The notes: generated by a model from the letters alone, not told the origin. Shown: positions 24,279-36,675, numbered from the stretch's first letter. The stretch: 64,000 nt of DNA from Diabrotica undecimpunctata (GCF_040954645.1 NC_092807.1:49359991-49423990); one strand, 5' to 3'. Made by a program: numbers and translations.

Positions 24279-25179
24279 CAGGGTGTCCAGGAAAATAGTG
24301 CGTTTCTTAAAGGTATCTGAGTGTAGCATTTATAACAAAAAAGTCTTAAAACATGTTTTTATAAAGTCAACCGTTTTCAAAAAATATATATATTAAATTT
24401 AATCCATTTGATTAGTTTCCAGAGAAAAGCAAATACATCGGCAACGTTGCGCTCCAAAAGGTATGGGCAGAATGCGATAGTTTAATTTATTTTGATACAG
24501 AAAAGGTACATTATTTGTAAACAGTTGTAATTACCCGTAGCTCAAGAATAAATAGTATTGTCATGTTTTCGATTCGCGAGGATCACGATAGTTATGTTAA
24601 TTACGTACGGTGAAGCCCACTGTGACAGTAATAGGGCTGTTAGACTTTATGTTGAACGCTATCCCGAACGACGACATCCTAATGCCCGAAGTTTTGTGAA
24701 CGTGTCCCAAAGGTTATTAAAGACGGGTTGTGTGATACCTAAAAAAACTAGCGGTAGAACACGAAGTAACCGTAGACTAAATGCAGAAGATGTGATTTTG
24801 GATATAGTCAGTAATAATCCAAGAGTAAGTACTCGATCTGTGGCTAGAATGGTTGGCATTTCAAAAAACATTGTTCACAAGACATTTACGGAACAACTGT
24901 TACATCCTTACCATTACCATTAAAAACAGTATTCAAACTTTAATTATTAAATATTTAATAAAAACAAATACATGCTTTTTCTCTATCACTGTTATCAGTA
25001 TCAATACATATTATGCCTAACGATCGATGATTCATGATAGCTGATTTACAGTTATTAACGAAGAATAACAAGGAACGCAACGTTGTCGGCTGTATTTCCT
25101 TTTCTGCGAACAATAATCAACAATCAATCAACAATCTGCACATATCGTTAAGGAATGCATTATTTTCCGGAACACCCTG
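24279..25179 (+). mobile_element. internally deleted mariner-type element
   Basis: 901 bp between CAGGGTGTCCAGGAAAATAG and its inverted partner (CAGGGTGTTCCGGAAAATAA on the other strand), flanked by TA on both sides. It carries only the N-terminal third of a transposase (24594-24923). The catalytic DDE part is missing, so it could only be mobilised in trans. It abuts the ISL2EU-like element. Confidence 0.85.
24594..24923 (+). pseudogene. N-terminal (DNA-binding) part of a mariner-type transposase
   Basis: About 109 codons: CDSNRAVRLYVERYPERRHP, NARSFVNVSQRLLKTG, ISNNPRVSTRS-like block and LLHPYHYH, then a stop. This is the tandem helix-turn-helix region of the same transposase group as those at 17346 and 60399 (YPHY-type junction LHPYH). 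It ends exactly where the catalytic domain should begin. Confidence 0.78.
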
Positions 25180-25249
25180 TATATTTTAAATCCATTACAA
25201 AATATTACAAAAAAAATAGCCTGAACCCTCACTTATTAAGACATTTTAT

Positions 25250-26383
25250 TTGTCTAAACACAGAATTCGCGAACTCAATCGACTATACGTGGCCGTACAG
25301 TTATATCAATATGGCAGATATAATTGGGATAACGTTTGTTGATATAATTAATATTGTGGGCGATTCAAAAACACCTTTAATTGAAGGACAAGCAGTACTA
25401 GATGCTAATCATATAATAATGTGCGGAGTAACATCAAAAAATAAAGTTCACGTGAACTTGGGGCATATTTTTGCAACCCAGCAATCTGAAAGGATTACCG
25501 CATCAAATACGTTGTTGCTGTTTTGCTGTTTGTTTTTCGGTAAAAATACATATTTATTTTTGTAAGAATTGACAATATATATGTTATTTTTGTTGTAGAT
25601 GCTCCATTCAGAACTTGGAAAACCTAAGTAGTACAGATACGACGCAACATTGGGAAAAATTAAAAAAAGAGAACACTGTTGATTAAAAAGCAACCCCTAT
25701 ACATGGTTTCTGTCACATGGGGAAAACTAATTCTCAAGCAGCACTAGAAAGTCGTCTTGATAGTAATGCTGAGATCAGTGTTTTAGACATTCTACTTTCT
25801 GGTGCAGAAGGATCAGAACTGCAATTAAGTTTGTCAAAAAGTGAAAACCTTAATTTAGTAGAAGCAGAAGTGTCACAAAGTAATTTATTACAATTAGCTA
25901 TGTACCATGACATTTTTAGTAACAATAAGTTGTTACCTTCGTTTGACAATATAAGTTTTACAATGGAACTGAGTAATGATTTGATAAACTTTTATAACAA
26001 AGAAATATTTGTTGCTCATAAAAATGGCATAAATGTATGTAGGGCAACTATTTCTCAGTCTAGCGGAATGCTCGAAGAATGAGGATTACTGGGACTACTT
26101 GCTACAGTGTTTACACTTATAAAAATAAAAATCCAAACTGGGTTTTGAAAGTAAAGTCATATACTCACTTCAAGGGCAACATTGCAACTCGTCATGGGAA
26201 AATATTTAAAGGAGAAGCTTTAAACGCCTATCAACAACAATCGGGCTACAAAGTTAAACATATTGGCATTATTGTACCATCAAGTGCCTTATGGTGGGGT
26301 GTAAGTATTGATGAAATAGTAGACAAAAAATGTTGTGTAGAGATGAAGTGTCCTTTAGCAGGCAAAACTTGCTGTGATGTGAT
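25250..26383 (+). pseudogene. YqaJ-type exonuclease, N-terminal and central part
   Basis: Pieces in order: TPLIEGQAVLDANHIIMCGV (25380-25440), NLSSTDTTQHWEKLKKE (about 25620), KATPIHGFCHMGKTNSQAAL (about 25690), an acidic linker, then RITGTTCYSVYTYKNKNPNW, ATRHGKIFKGEALNAYQQQS, PSSALWWGVSIDEIVDKK and CVEMKCPLAGK. The last blocks match the YqaJ / lambda-exonuclease fold, with an Asp region and the E-x-K pair (EMK). Frame breaks occur near 25560-25680 and 26080. The LINE insertion at 26384 separates it from its C-terminus at 27251. Confidence 0.72.
26371..26383. repeat. LINE target-site duplication (left)
   Basis: GCTGTGATGTGAT, repeated exactly at 27239-27251 on the other side of the RTE LINE. 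Confidence 0.85.
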
Positions 26384-27238
26384 CATCATCCAGCCTCAAG
26401 AGTCCACTGCTGAACATAGGCCTCTTCCTCATGTTTCCAACCCCGTCTATCTTGCGCCGCTCTTATCCAGTTTTTATTGAGTCTTCTTAAATCGTCAGTC
26501 CATCTTGTAGGTGGTCGACCGACGCTTCTCTTGTCTTCCCTTGGCCTCCATTCCAATAACCTCTTTGTCCATCGCCCATCTGTCATTTTGGCTATGTGTC
26601 CTGCCCATCTCCGTTTTAGTCTGGCTATCTTCTCGATGATGTCAGTCACTCCGGTTCTTCTCCTGATGTCTTCGTTGGTTATTCTGTCTCGCAGAGTTAT
26701 TCCTAACATGGACCGCTCCATTCTTCCCTGCGTGACTCTCAGTTTGGTAGCTGCTGCTTTTGTTCAGGTAAGTGTTTCTGCTCCGTACGTCAAGACTGGG
26801 AGGACGCACTGATCAAATACCTTTCTCTTTAGGCATGTGGGCAGCTCACTTTTAAAAGTTTCTCTCAGTTTTCCAAATGCTGCCCACCCAAGGCCGATTC
26901 TTCTCTTCAGTTCATGAGTCTGGTTATCCCTGCCAATCATAATTTCATGTCCCAGGTATTTATATCTATCTACGAGTTCTATTTCTTTCCCACCAATACT
27001 GATGTTCTGGTTGGGTACCAAATTGGTCATGATTTTTGTTTTCAAGATATTTATATTTAAACCTACATTTTCTGTAGCCACAACGAGTTCCTGTACCATC
27101 TCTCTTGTCATACCTAGATCTTCAGCTATTATAAGTATATCATCGCCAAAACGTAAGTTGTTTAGATATTCTCCATCTATTTTTATTCCCTTTGTCATCC
27201 AATCCAAAATCTTAAAAGCATGAAATGTGATAGAAGAT
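26384..27238 (-). mobile_element. 5'-truncated RTE LINE, copy 1
   Basis: 3' part of an RTE reverse transcriptase on the minus strand: LRFGDDILIIAEDLGMTREM (the palm FADD here FGDD), YKYLGHEIMIG, CVLPVLTYGAETLT, a frame break, then MERSMLGITLRDRI, RRWAGHIAKM, VGRPPTRWTDDLRR and EEAYVQQW. It ends in a GATGATGATC tail. 13-bp TSD on both sides proves target-primed insertion into the YqaJ gene. A close relative lies at 40873. Confidence 0.9.
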
Positions 27239-27510
27239 GCTGTGATGTGATAGAAGACTTAAAATACCTGAATATACACGAGAGAAAATTAAGTTTAAAG
27301 ACCAATCATCAATATTATGGCCAAGTACAATTGCAGATGTTATTAAGTGGATTAGACCTCTGTCACTTTGTCATATATTGCTCATATGATAAATCCAGTA
27401 TTATAATTGAAATACCATTTGACACCCACTTCACAGAAGAGATGTTGTCAGTAATTAAAAATGCATATTTTTATAAAATTTTACCTGTTTTGTGTAATAC
27501 GTATAATTAA
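27239..27510 (+). pseudogene. YqaJ-type exonuclease, C-terminal part
   Basis: Resumes the gene interrupted at 26383 after the TSD: CCDVIEDLKYLNIHE, LSLKTNHQYYGQVQLQMLLS and LDLCHFVIYCSYD. The YYGQVQ.qM block is the last conserved motif of YqaJ nucleases. Ends at a TAA at 27508-27510. Confidence 0.72.
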
Positions 27511-27602
27511 GATAAATTTTAGTTTTAATATACGATCTTTTTAGCTTTTTATTAGAGTAAAAAGAATACAATGTTAACAATTAAAAATGCAAAATATCAT
27601 TT

Positions 27603-28424
27603 TTAAACAGCGTAAATTGTATATTTATCAAAATTAAGAATTGGTGTGGAAAGATTTACAATTCCAGCAATAATGATTACAATTAAGTTCATAGATGGAA
27701 TCATAAATAAATTGATTCGTCCTTTAAGGACTTTAAAAATTTTCATTCGTTGAATTGTCGTTTCGACATGAACACGAGCTGCAGCTATTTCAGCAGTTGA
27801 TAGTGCATCTTGGGCTGAGAATTGCTTTGTTTTGCCTAGAAATAGTGGGCGTAGCAGCTTTATATTTTCCAAGCGTCCATCTTAAATTAAAAAACCTTTG
27901 TCGACCATTATTGCATCTACATTAGGGATTAACTTATCGATTATATTTGATTGTACAAAAATTTCCTTGTCTGAAGTTCTGACCTGAAGGTGCAATACCA
28001 AGAAGTACTTTCAGTGTGTGATCACCTTTATAATAAGAATAGGACATAGCGGCACTTTAAACACCTATTTTTTTTTCACAGGAATTTCTGTGAAATCAAG
28101 TATTATTCGGGTATTAGGATACTTTTCAAAAAAAGTTGGCATTCGTTTCAAAACTGTTTCTTGTGCCAGCCATGGTACAGCAGGTTGAAATACTTTATGT
28201 AGTACTTTAACTGTCACATGAAAGTAATTTTTGCAAGTATTTGCTGATACCCCAAATAACAAAGATAAATATCTAAATGAAAGATCAATTTTTAACTTTA
28301 ACACTAGTATTATACGCTGCCGTAATGATAAGTGCAAAAGTTTGGCATTTTTCTTTTCTAGTATACTGTCAGCTAAACATATTTTATCAAGTCGTGTTTT
28401 TTCTGTAAAAAAAAAACAAATCAC
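27603..28424 (-). pseudogene. IS5/Harbinger-like DDE transposase (ISL2EU type)
   Basis: N-terminal helix-turn-helix LSLRQRIILVLKLKIDLSFR, SLLFGVSANTCKNYFH, then RIILDFTEIPVKKK (Asp 1) in the frame ending near 28065. Further along, in other frames, NVDAIMVDKGFLI (Asp 2) and AAARVHVETTIQRMKIFKVL (Glu). All three catalytic residues can be seen, but frameshifts and stops around 27870-28070 separate them. Convergent with the YqaJ gene; the intergenic gap is about 90 bp. Confidence 0.72.
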
Positions 28425-28469
28425 GTTTTTATCGTTAAATTTTAAAGTCGGTTCATGAAACTTTGTACA

Positions 28470-28707
28470 ATTTTTGTTGCTGTCATTATATTTTTTGATT
28501 TAGTATAAATACAAAATACATCACCTAACAAGAAGCAAAACGAAGGGCTTTTTCGCAATCCAAATTTCTGTGAGACCCGCCATGTTCTAAATAGTTTATC
28601 TGTCAACCTATAAAAACTAAAGTTTGTTTACGTATTGAGAAGTGTTGTTTCGTGTGTGTTGTGTAATAGTAAAAAAACAATAATAATGTTATACATATTT
28701 TAATACC

Positions 28708-28752
<45 letters not shown>

Positions 28753-29150
28753 AAAAAGTATAATATAATAGTAAAAAAAGAATAATACTGTTATACATAT
28801 ACATATTATACATATTTTATTACATATATTAATAAAAGTAATAGAAATCGACTGATTTTCATCTCTATTTTGAAACTAACTCTCAAATTCAATCGCTTTT
28901 TATCGGTATTGTAACGTACTAAAATACTTTTAAAATACTTTTAGTACGGTAATTTGTTTGTTAAAAAAAACAAATCGATATTTTTGACTTAAGACCTTTT
29001 TATTTATCAGTACAGAATTGATATATGGGTTGTATTAAATTTTACAGAAAAAAATACAATTAATACAAAACAGATCTACTTAAAAATCATTAGTTTTAAT
29101 GATTACTTCGTTTCTCAGTGTAACTATAATTTTACTACGCTACAGTTTTG
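28470..29150. other. intronic, no gene; (TA)n at 28709-28746
   Basis: AT-rich. The part next to 28470 may be the 5' end of the ISL2EU-like element. A 38-bp TA tract lies in the middle. No conserved frame. Confidence 0.5.
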
Positions 29151-29159
29151 AACGACTTC

Positions 29160-31800
29160 CTCGTTACTTTTGTTAGTGTAGTAAGTAGTTTAACTGTCAC
29201 TGTCACTCCGAAATATCTGTCCTACGAACATCAAAGGTACCGGCAAAGCTTTTACTTCTTGTTGGATGATGTGTTCTGTGGTATAAACATCAATGTCATC
29301 CGCGTAAATGCTAGCTTTAATGAGTACTTTAGTTACATCCATAATACTATTGAAGGCAATTAAGAATAGAGTTGAACTTAGAATCGAACCATGAGAAATT
29401 CCATTGTCTAATATCTATGATGAGCTTGTAACACCATTTATTCTAAGTATTCATGCTTTATCGTAGGCTTGGCTTATATCGAAAAATGTTGCTATTAGTT
29501 TTTGGTTATGTACAAAAGCTTCATTAATTGAGGTCTGTAATGCAACGTAATTGTCTAATGTGGATCTACCTCTCCAAAAACCATTTTGGAATGAAGTAAG
29601 GAAATTATTAGTTTCTAAGTACCATATACCGAATGGTAAGTTTTTTATGAAGACACAAAATATCATCTGGCCCTGCATATGTGTTTTTTTAGATTTGAAA
29701 CCATACCTCTTGAAGAGTTATAGGAAAATTTAAGGGGCTGTCAAAGTTGTTAATGGCGATTATAGAAGCTTTTATGCTTTTCTTGTACACTTCCCGTCAC
29801 ATAAAACTGGTACACTTTTTTTCCCAATGTAAACCTGTGGTCCGTGAATCAATTCGTTGTTGCCATCACAGATAACGAGATTGCACAAAATCTAAATATA
29901 TAAAAAATAACTTTTAAAAATGTACAAAGTTTTTAGATAGGTATTATTTTTATCATTAACAACAAAAAACCGTATCTAATAAATTTAATAACCAGAGATA
30001 GGGTTCAGCTAATATCCAAAATGTTTAAAGGATCTTTAAACCTAGGGTATTGGCACAGGGAAAAGAATGCATATACTGTAATTTTATACTTCAATTACCT
30101 ACCGAACACGAGTTGTATTTTGTGTCAATAAGTTTAGTAACGGGCACACTACCAAAATTAAATTATTATTTATTACAAGAACAATAAAGGTAAAAAACTA
30201 ACATTATACTTTATCCTGCGTATTATAAACTATAAAATATCCGGGACGAAAAAACGCTTTTCAAAACGTGACAGTTACAATCCAATATCTCACTGTAATG
30301 TTTTATTATAATAATTTAAAGTTATGTCTAGATTGATTATCTATCATTATTTTTGAATTGAATTATTTTCATAAATTATAATAAAACACAAATCAATTTG
30401 TGGGTACTTAATTGAGATTATGGAAAATTACAATAGTAATAGGAGAATTTTTTAGGATGCATGTTTACATAAATGTGACTGACTGATAGAGAATGTTCGA
30501 TAATGTTTTAGTTTTTAGTATACTCAAAACTGGCGGTCTGTCGCACAGGCCTGCTTTTAGCTGGTTTCATATAATATTTTCGTTTAACTGGCAACAGTGC
30601 CCTAGAAATTAGAATGACACATGTGACAAGACCAACGTACACAACTTAAAAAACACGGTTTTTTGTTATAAGAGTTGTACCAGTTTTTTATGACGCGAAC
30701 GGTACGTTAGGAATTTGTAGAAGTAATTTATTAATAAATAAATGATTGTTTTTTTAAATGCTTATATGTCCAAAAGAATTTAATCCTTTATGTTTACGAA
30801 TTTTAGTCCAAATAACTTCTAAGAGTATTGAAGAGTTGACAGATGATACGTACTCACTCCAGGTATCTCTTTCGCCCTTCTTTATAAGACATCTTTTTGT
30901 AGAGCTTTTTAAATTAAGTAAACTTTTATTGGTGTTGCATTTGTTAAGTACATTAAAAACATAATTGCTAGAAGATAGAGCATATGCTACCTCATTGTTC
31001 CGCCTAGGTACTGGTGGTCTTTTGCAGAGCTTCATTTTACCGATGTTTGTTAGAGCTGCTTTTATAATAATTATCTTGTTTAAGGATGTAATACTAGAGT
31101 TTATATTATGACTTGGATGCTGGTTTTTAATTTTATTTTGAATACCGACTTGATAAGACTACCAGTTTGCACTATATAATTTCCAGGATTGATAAATTAG
31201 AAAGTTATGAGATTGAATTTCATTTGATGATATACAACTAGGAAAGAGATCACTGTCTTATAACGATTTTAAAGTATTTCACGTGAGAAACTTTGATAAG
31301 GATTGACTACTTAGTGATAAATCTATGGCGGAAAAAGAGCCGTTATAGGAGTTAAATCTGGTAGGTTCCCCTGTATTAAGTAGTAGTAGATCAGAAGAGT
31401 CAATGAGATGTTTCATTAAATTACCGTATTTGTCTATTTTAAGGTTTCCTTATGCAGGATAATAACAATTCATGTCCCCTTAAATTATTTTTGGGTGTGG
31501 AATTTGATCAAGAAGGTTATTTAGTTCTTGTAGGTCTAGCTCGTTAGGCGAGCTAGAGTTTGGTAACTAGATGTTGCATATTATATTAATATGTTTTTGG
31601 TATGTAATACTCACTGCTACAGCTTCGAGATTAGTACTTAATGCAATTGGCTTAGTTTGTAAGTATGTTCTTAGGAAGATAGTTACTCCACCACTGGCCT
31701 GCTGTGCTATTATGTTTTTTGGAAAACATTCGTGATCTCGAAGAGTTATATTAGTTTGATTCAAATGAGTTTCTTAAAGAGCAAAGATCTTTGGGCATAA
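29160..31800 (-). pseudogene. I-clade LINE, endonuclease to RT, split by a MITE
   Basis: Minus-strand order: endonuclease pieces QTNITLRDHECFPKN and ASGGVTIFLRT (31567-31764), then GEPTRFNSYNGSFSAIDLSL (about 31350), a linker with KGERDTWSEYVSSVNSS and WTKIRKHKG (30754-31035), the MITE at 29788-30702, then RT: FQNGFWRGRSTLDN and TFFDISQAYDKA (29451-29678), NGISHGSIL and SIYADDIDVY (about 29280-29400). The order EN-linker-RT and the sequence type fit the I group, as for the copy at 260. Many stops. Confidence 0.78.
29788..30702. mobile_element. Tc1/mariner-type MITE family M, copy 1
   Basis: 915 bp, flanked by TA. The left end CACTTCCCGTCACATAAAAC and the right end (reverse complement CCGTTCGCGTCATAAAAAAC) are imperfect inverted repeats extending into CTGGTACA. 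No coding sequence. A second copy is at 39690-40587. Inserted in the LINE RT. Confidence 0.85.
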
Positions 31801-32519
31801 CTTATTTTTTTTAATGTTTAAAACTTATTAAGATGCAATTGTAAATTAAACGAATTGGACAATTGTGCCTAAGATAGTTATTTCGATATGCACAATATTC
31901 CCCCCACTCAATCAGTTAATTTTCAATAAGCATATCCATATCTGACAACTATGCTCCACCACATAATTTTTCTATAACAACATAACATATTAAATCAGTA
32001 ATCATATTCAATTTTCTCACCCATATACCTAGTTTATTCCATAATTAGTTTGAAGTCCAATCACACAAAAATACTAAATTTCTTTTTATACAACATTACA
32101 GTAACATATTAATCTATTTTCACCACAACTGACAACCAATAAAAATTTTTCCAGGTACCAAATGTTGTCTTTCAACATATTTATTTATTTATTTTACAAT
32201 AAATATGAGCAGGGGTCGCAAAACCCATATGCCCATGTGGATACAATGTTATATAGTATGCAATTAAATGGTTACATTACAATAGTTACATATTAAGCAC
32301 TAACTAACTAAATAAATATACAAAAAGATAGGTAATAGCAAGTGTTTAGTACAAATTAAATGTTCAACTAGGGAGCAGATGGTCATCCAGTTTATTTTTG
32401 GAAATATTGACAGATGGAGCATCTATGATCTCAGCCGGAAGGCTATTCCATATCGAGAACACTCGATTACAGAGAAAAAATTGTATAGCTGTTATTAAAA
32501 AAGTTTCCTTTTTAAACAT

Positions 32520-34290
32520 TTAAAGTTTGTGGCCACGAAGACGATTGTCATTGTCTAGTATAAACATATCCCTCACATTTCCAAAGTTGTATTTTACTAT
32601 CCGAAACGTAATAATTAAATCTCCTCGAAGTCGACGTTGTTCAAATGTAGTGAGATTGGCCATATTCAGTCTTTCTGTATACGTAGGTCTTGAGCGACCA
32701 AAAGACATCCTAGTGCACTGCCGCTGTACGTTTTAGAGAATATTACCATCGCGCACTAATACCGGACACCAAACAGTTCCGCAATATTCCAGAACGACGA
32801 ATGTACAGTTTATACAGATGAACTGAGCTCATAAATGACACTTTCGCAAACGTTTTATTTAGTAGATATAATTTACTGTTAGCTTTTTTAAAAATGTGCA
32901 AAATATGTTCCGACCAACTTAGATTGTTATTAATTATATCACCTAGATCATTATGTGATTTCACTGTTTTTAACACGCGCCCATTAATAGAGTAAGAAAG
33001 AAACGGATTATTTTTACCCATGTGAAGAACTACACATTTGTCCACATTAAGAGGCAGCATCCAAGTAGAGCACCATTCCGATATGCAATCAAGGTCATCT
33101 TGTAGTAACTGGAAATTTACGGAGAGATCGGAAAATATCTTCGTGTCATCTGCATAGAAAGCTTTGCTGCATTTACTGTGAAATTGTAGATCTTTTGAGT
33201 ATGCTATGAATAAAAGTGGGCCCAATACTGATCCTTGCGGTACCCCACTTAAAACCGTTCTCTCCACTGAGAAAGAGTCCCCAACTCTAACACAAAACTT
33301 TCTATCTGTTAAATACGCGTCGATCCATCTCAGTAATTGACCACGGATACCAAGGTGTTCCAATTTATGTAATAGTCTTCGCTTTGGAACTCGATCAAAA
33401 GCTTTAGCAAAATTGAGGTAAATAATGTCTACCGGGGCTTTTCTGTATAATGCTTTTGACCATTCATTGACACACCAGAGAATATTTGTCATTGTAGAAC
33501 GTCCTTTGACAAAACCATGCTGATGTTCTGGTATAACCAGTTCATTTTGCAGAAAATCAGAAATTGTCTCAGCAGTGATAGATTCCATTATCTTAGATAT
33601 TATAGGTATTAAGCTGATAGAACAATAGTTATTAGGATTAAATTTGTTCCCTTTTTTAAATATCGGTGTTACAGATGCGGTTTTTTATATAGGAGGCAAA
33701 ATATTTGTGGTGAATGATAAGGACATAATCACATATAGTGGGTAAGCTAAAGCATCAGAACATTTCTTTAAAAATAAAGAAGATATTAAGTCGACAGGAG
33801 TAATGATTATATTTTCAAGGGAAGAAGAAACTCGTGACGAAATAATATTAGGCAACTGATGATGGGTTCGACAGAGAAAACCTTAGAGAACGTACTGGCG
33901 AGGACTTCGGCATTCTCATAGTTATTTTGGGATATATCCCCATTATTATTTTCCAGTAAAGGTATAGAAACTTTTGTTGTCAACGAAGATCTACTATACT
34001 TATACAATTTTATACAATTATTACTAATGGCTATACTCTCTTCGTAGGCAACATAAGCTTCATGTAGAGATTTCTTTAAATCTTCGGCAAACTCTCGATG
34101 AATTAGTAAATCCTCTATGCCATTTGTACGTCTATATTTGTTCCACAACTTTCTTTTATACTTGATCAGATATATTAATTCCCCATTAATCCAAAGTTTT
34201 GTGTTATTTTTGTATATGATTTTTTTGAAGGTTTTTTTGGTTTTTGCAGAAACTAACAACGTGTAAGAACTTATCCTAGAATACAACTGG
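32520..34290 (-). pseudogene. CR1-group reverse transcriptase
   Basis: 32743-33588 holds most of the RT: HQHGFVKGRSTMTNILWCVN, DIIYLNFAKAFDRVPKRRLL, VLSGVPQGSVLGPLLF, KAFYADDTKIFS (catalytic YADD) and WCSTWMLPLNVDKC, then SHNDLGDIINNNLSW. Upstream piece 33807-34286 holds the region before the fingers (KLWNKYRRTNG, SLHEAYVAYEES). The tail 32520-32708 has RRLRGDLIITFRI in another frame. Frameshifts near 32760, 33600 and 33820 break the gene. Confidence 0.82.
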
Positions 34291-34329
34291 ATTCTTTATG
34301 TCGCCGAAAACATCATTCCAATCAATATC

Positions 34330-34990
34330 AGCCAGTTGGCGATTTGCATTTTCAAAATCAATTATTTCATATACCGTTCAATTAACATTAGGATTAGGAG
34401 TACAGTACTGTAAGTTAAACTGAATATGAAACGTTATGACTGCATGATCTGAGTTACCTACTGGAGAGCTTATTATGGGATGTGTTAATAAATGGGGATC
34501 ATTAGAGAAGACCAAGTCCAAAATAGATGGTAAATTATTGATTCTGAAACGAGTCGGACGAGATTCTCTAGCCTAGACAGTTCATCAAGTGATGCGATAA
34601 AGGACTCATCAGCTGCTAATCTAAAATCAGCAGGCCGATAAACACATACTAGGTGAAAAACAAAAGAGTTTTTATGACATATTTTTAAGCCAAGAAGTTC
34701 CATATTAGGGACAGTAATATCAAGAGATGTAACAGAGAAATTATTAGTAATTTCTGAAGACAAGTAAATACAAGTTCCTCCTCCACGTCGATTACGACGA
34801 TCACACCTATAGAGGAAATAATTTTCAATGTTATAAAGAGAGTCAGGATCATTTGGTGTTAACCATGTTTCAGTAATAAGAATTATTATTTGAGGATTTA
34901 GGTTTTGAATGTTGCATAAAAATTCATTAAATTTGGAATTTAAAGTAGCTAGATTAGTATAGAAACAGAGCCAATTATGAAAACCTAAAA
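34330..34990 (-). pseudogene. CR1-group AP endonuclease
   Basis: The frame at 34485-34763 gives TVPNMELLGLKICHKNSF, HLVCVYRPADF and LDELSRL. Adjoining frames give LPSILDLVFSNDP and a SPVGNSDHAVI block (about 34430-34530), the D...S.S.SDH core of LINE endonucleases. Frameshifted. Confidence 0.68.
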
Positions 34991-35029
34991 TATCAGAATT
35001 AGTGACGAAAGTTTACAATTTTCGGGACA

Positions 35030-35830
35030 CCTTGTATATATTTTATGGTTAAATTTTCCTCTCCATTCGATTTTCTCTGTTCCAGTTCCACTCGAAGTTT
35101 TTTTAGGCATTATATTTGATTTGGAGTCTTATCGTCGATTATGGAAACGTTTTTTAACTAGACGTTTTGTAAAAGTTTCTTTTTGTTTTTCAAAATATGT
35201 TTGGCTTCATGTTCATTTTGCATAATGAGCTTTATCATCTTAGGGAAGCGATTGTTTGGTTTTCCAATCCTGAAAAATGTGACAGGAGTGGAGTTACACA
35301 TTACAGTATCTAAAATATTTTTTAATATTCCACCATCGTGACTTTTCTTTATTTCAATGTCTCCTGTAATTTCTAATACACTCCTAACAAAAATATTCTT
35401 AGCCCGGTTAATGCGATCAACTGCTTCATTTGCTATGCTATCCGTAAATTTTGGAGAAAAAGAATGATCCTCGATAGATAACTTGTTTTCGATCTGTAAA
35501 AGTCTTTCACTGATATTAGCTTTTTGATCTATAAGATCAATTTTTGATTGAAGATCCTCTTTTAGATCTCTTAAGAGCGTCTTTAAATTAGCAAAACTTT
35601 CGATATTAGGGCAGCAGTTGTTGCAAAGAATTTTAATTCCACGTAGCTTATGCCTTGTAACGCAATCTTCGACTCGTAGATAAGTACAAGCTAGATGTAT
35701 GTTCTGTTTACAGAACAGGCTTCACATTGAAGTTGTTTTGATGAATCTCGATCATCGATTGACTTTGAACAGTTAGCGCAGGTCGACATGGTGGGAACAG
35801 CAGAACAGTAGTGGGAGTGAATCACCGTAA
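35030..35830 (-). pseudogene. CR1-group ORF1 with zinc finger and coiled coil
   Basis: Starts MSTCANCSKSIDDRDSSKQL, CEAC; then in other frames CVTRHKLRGIKI and CNNCCPN (about 35600-35660), a coiled-coil-like DLKEDLQSKIDLIDQKAN, a VDRINRAKNIFVRSV block and a KPNNRFPKMIKLIM block near 35250. PHD-type zinc finger followed by coiled coil and RRM-like region is known for ORF1 of some CR1-group LINEs. Broken by frameshifts. Confidence 0.62.
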
Positions 35831-36118
35831 ATAGATATAAACAAAATAAAAAGACTGACCTTGCAATCTGTAGATAATCCAACATAGGGGGCTCTGATGC
35901 ACTTTATGACGATATAAAAACACCACTGGCAATAGAAAATTCTTCTGTTTAAGCTGATATAAAAATGATGGTTAAACTCAAACAATAACCAATTGTAATT
36001 TGTAATAATTCACTGGGAAACGTAAATTCTGCCACACACACTACGATGCTCATTATTGTTCTTATTATATAGAGCCTTCTTATTATCTAAGTTTACATTT
36101 TACCAGTTCTTATAACTA

Positions 36119-36146
36119 CGATGATGGACTTGTTAGTCCAAAAACG
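36119..36146 (+). ncRNA. degenerate hammerhead-like core
   Basis: CGATGA, then stem GGACT / AGTCC, then AAAAACGTT, directly before a TA tract. It looks like CTGATGA...GAAA with substitutions in the core, so probably inactive. Confidence 0.35.
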
Positions 36147-36147
36147 T

Positions 36148-36150
<3 letters not shown>

Positions 36151-36210
<60 letters not shown>
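36151..36210. repeat. (TA)n microsatellite
   Basis: About 58 bp of TA, left of the inverted-repeat element at 36247. Confidence 0.95.
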
Positions 36211-36212
<2 letters not shown>

Positions 36213-36246
36213 AAAAAAGAAGTACTTGTGACTCGTTTGGAACAAA

Positions 36247-36675
36247 TATATAACTGTTTTGGATGGGTTGGAGTCAATAATAGGGCTATTGGTTAACTAT
36301 TTTTTTATTCTCGAGCTTTCAATTGTGTTTACAATTATTATCAAGAGCTAAAAAAGACAAAATACTTACAAGTTTGAACTAAAAAGAAAAAACAATTTTT
36401 GTTAACTTACCAAATAAAAATTAGTTTGGTAAGTAAAAATCACTGCTTACATGTTCAAAATATTTAATACAAAAATGTTTTTATCTAATAAATGTTTCTC
36501 TGAAAAATTTTTATAATTTTGAAAACTTTTTTGAAAATTTTTTGTAGTAGTATTTGAAGTATTTTGTCTTTTTTAGCTCTTGATAATAATTGTAAACACA
36601 ATTGAAAGCTCGAGAATAAAAAAATAGTTAACCAATAGCCCTATTATTGACTCCAACCCATCCAAAACAGTTATA

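Larger units (their letters stand above)
25180..28470. mobile_element. ISL2EU-like DNA transposon (YqaJ nuclease + DDE transposase)
   Basis: Two convergent genes: a plus-strand YqaJ-type nuclease (25250-27510, interrupted by a LINE) and a minus-strand IS5/Harbinger-like DDE transposase (27603-28424). This pairing is, as I recall, the hallmark of the ISL2EU superfamily described from eukaryotic genomes. Both genes are broken. Terminal inverted repeats were not found, so the limits are approximate. Confidence 0.65.
32160..35985 (-). mobile_element. long CR1-group LINE with PHD-like ORF1
   Basis: Nearly full-length element. It ends in a TAAATAAATAAA-type tail at about 32165-32190. Sense order: ORF1 with CANCSKSIDD zinc finger (35830-35030), endonuclease (34990-34330), RT (34290-32520). 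Conserved blocks in several frames show it is inactive. The clade (CR1/L2-like, with a PHD-type ORF1) is inferred from domain order and the VPQGSVLGPLLF motif. Confidence 0.78.
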
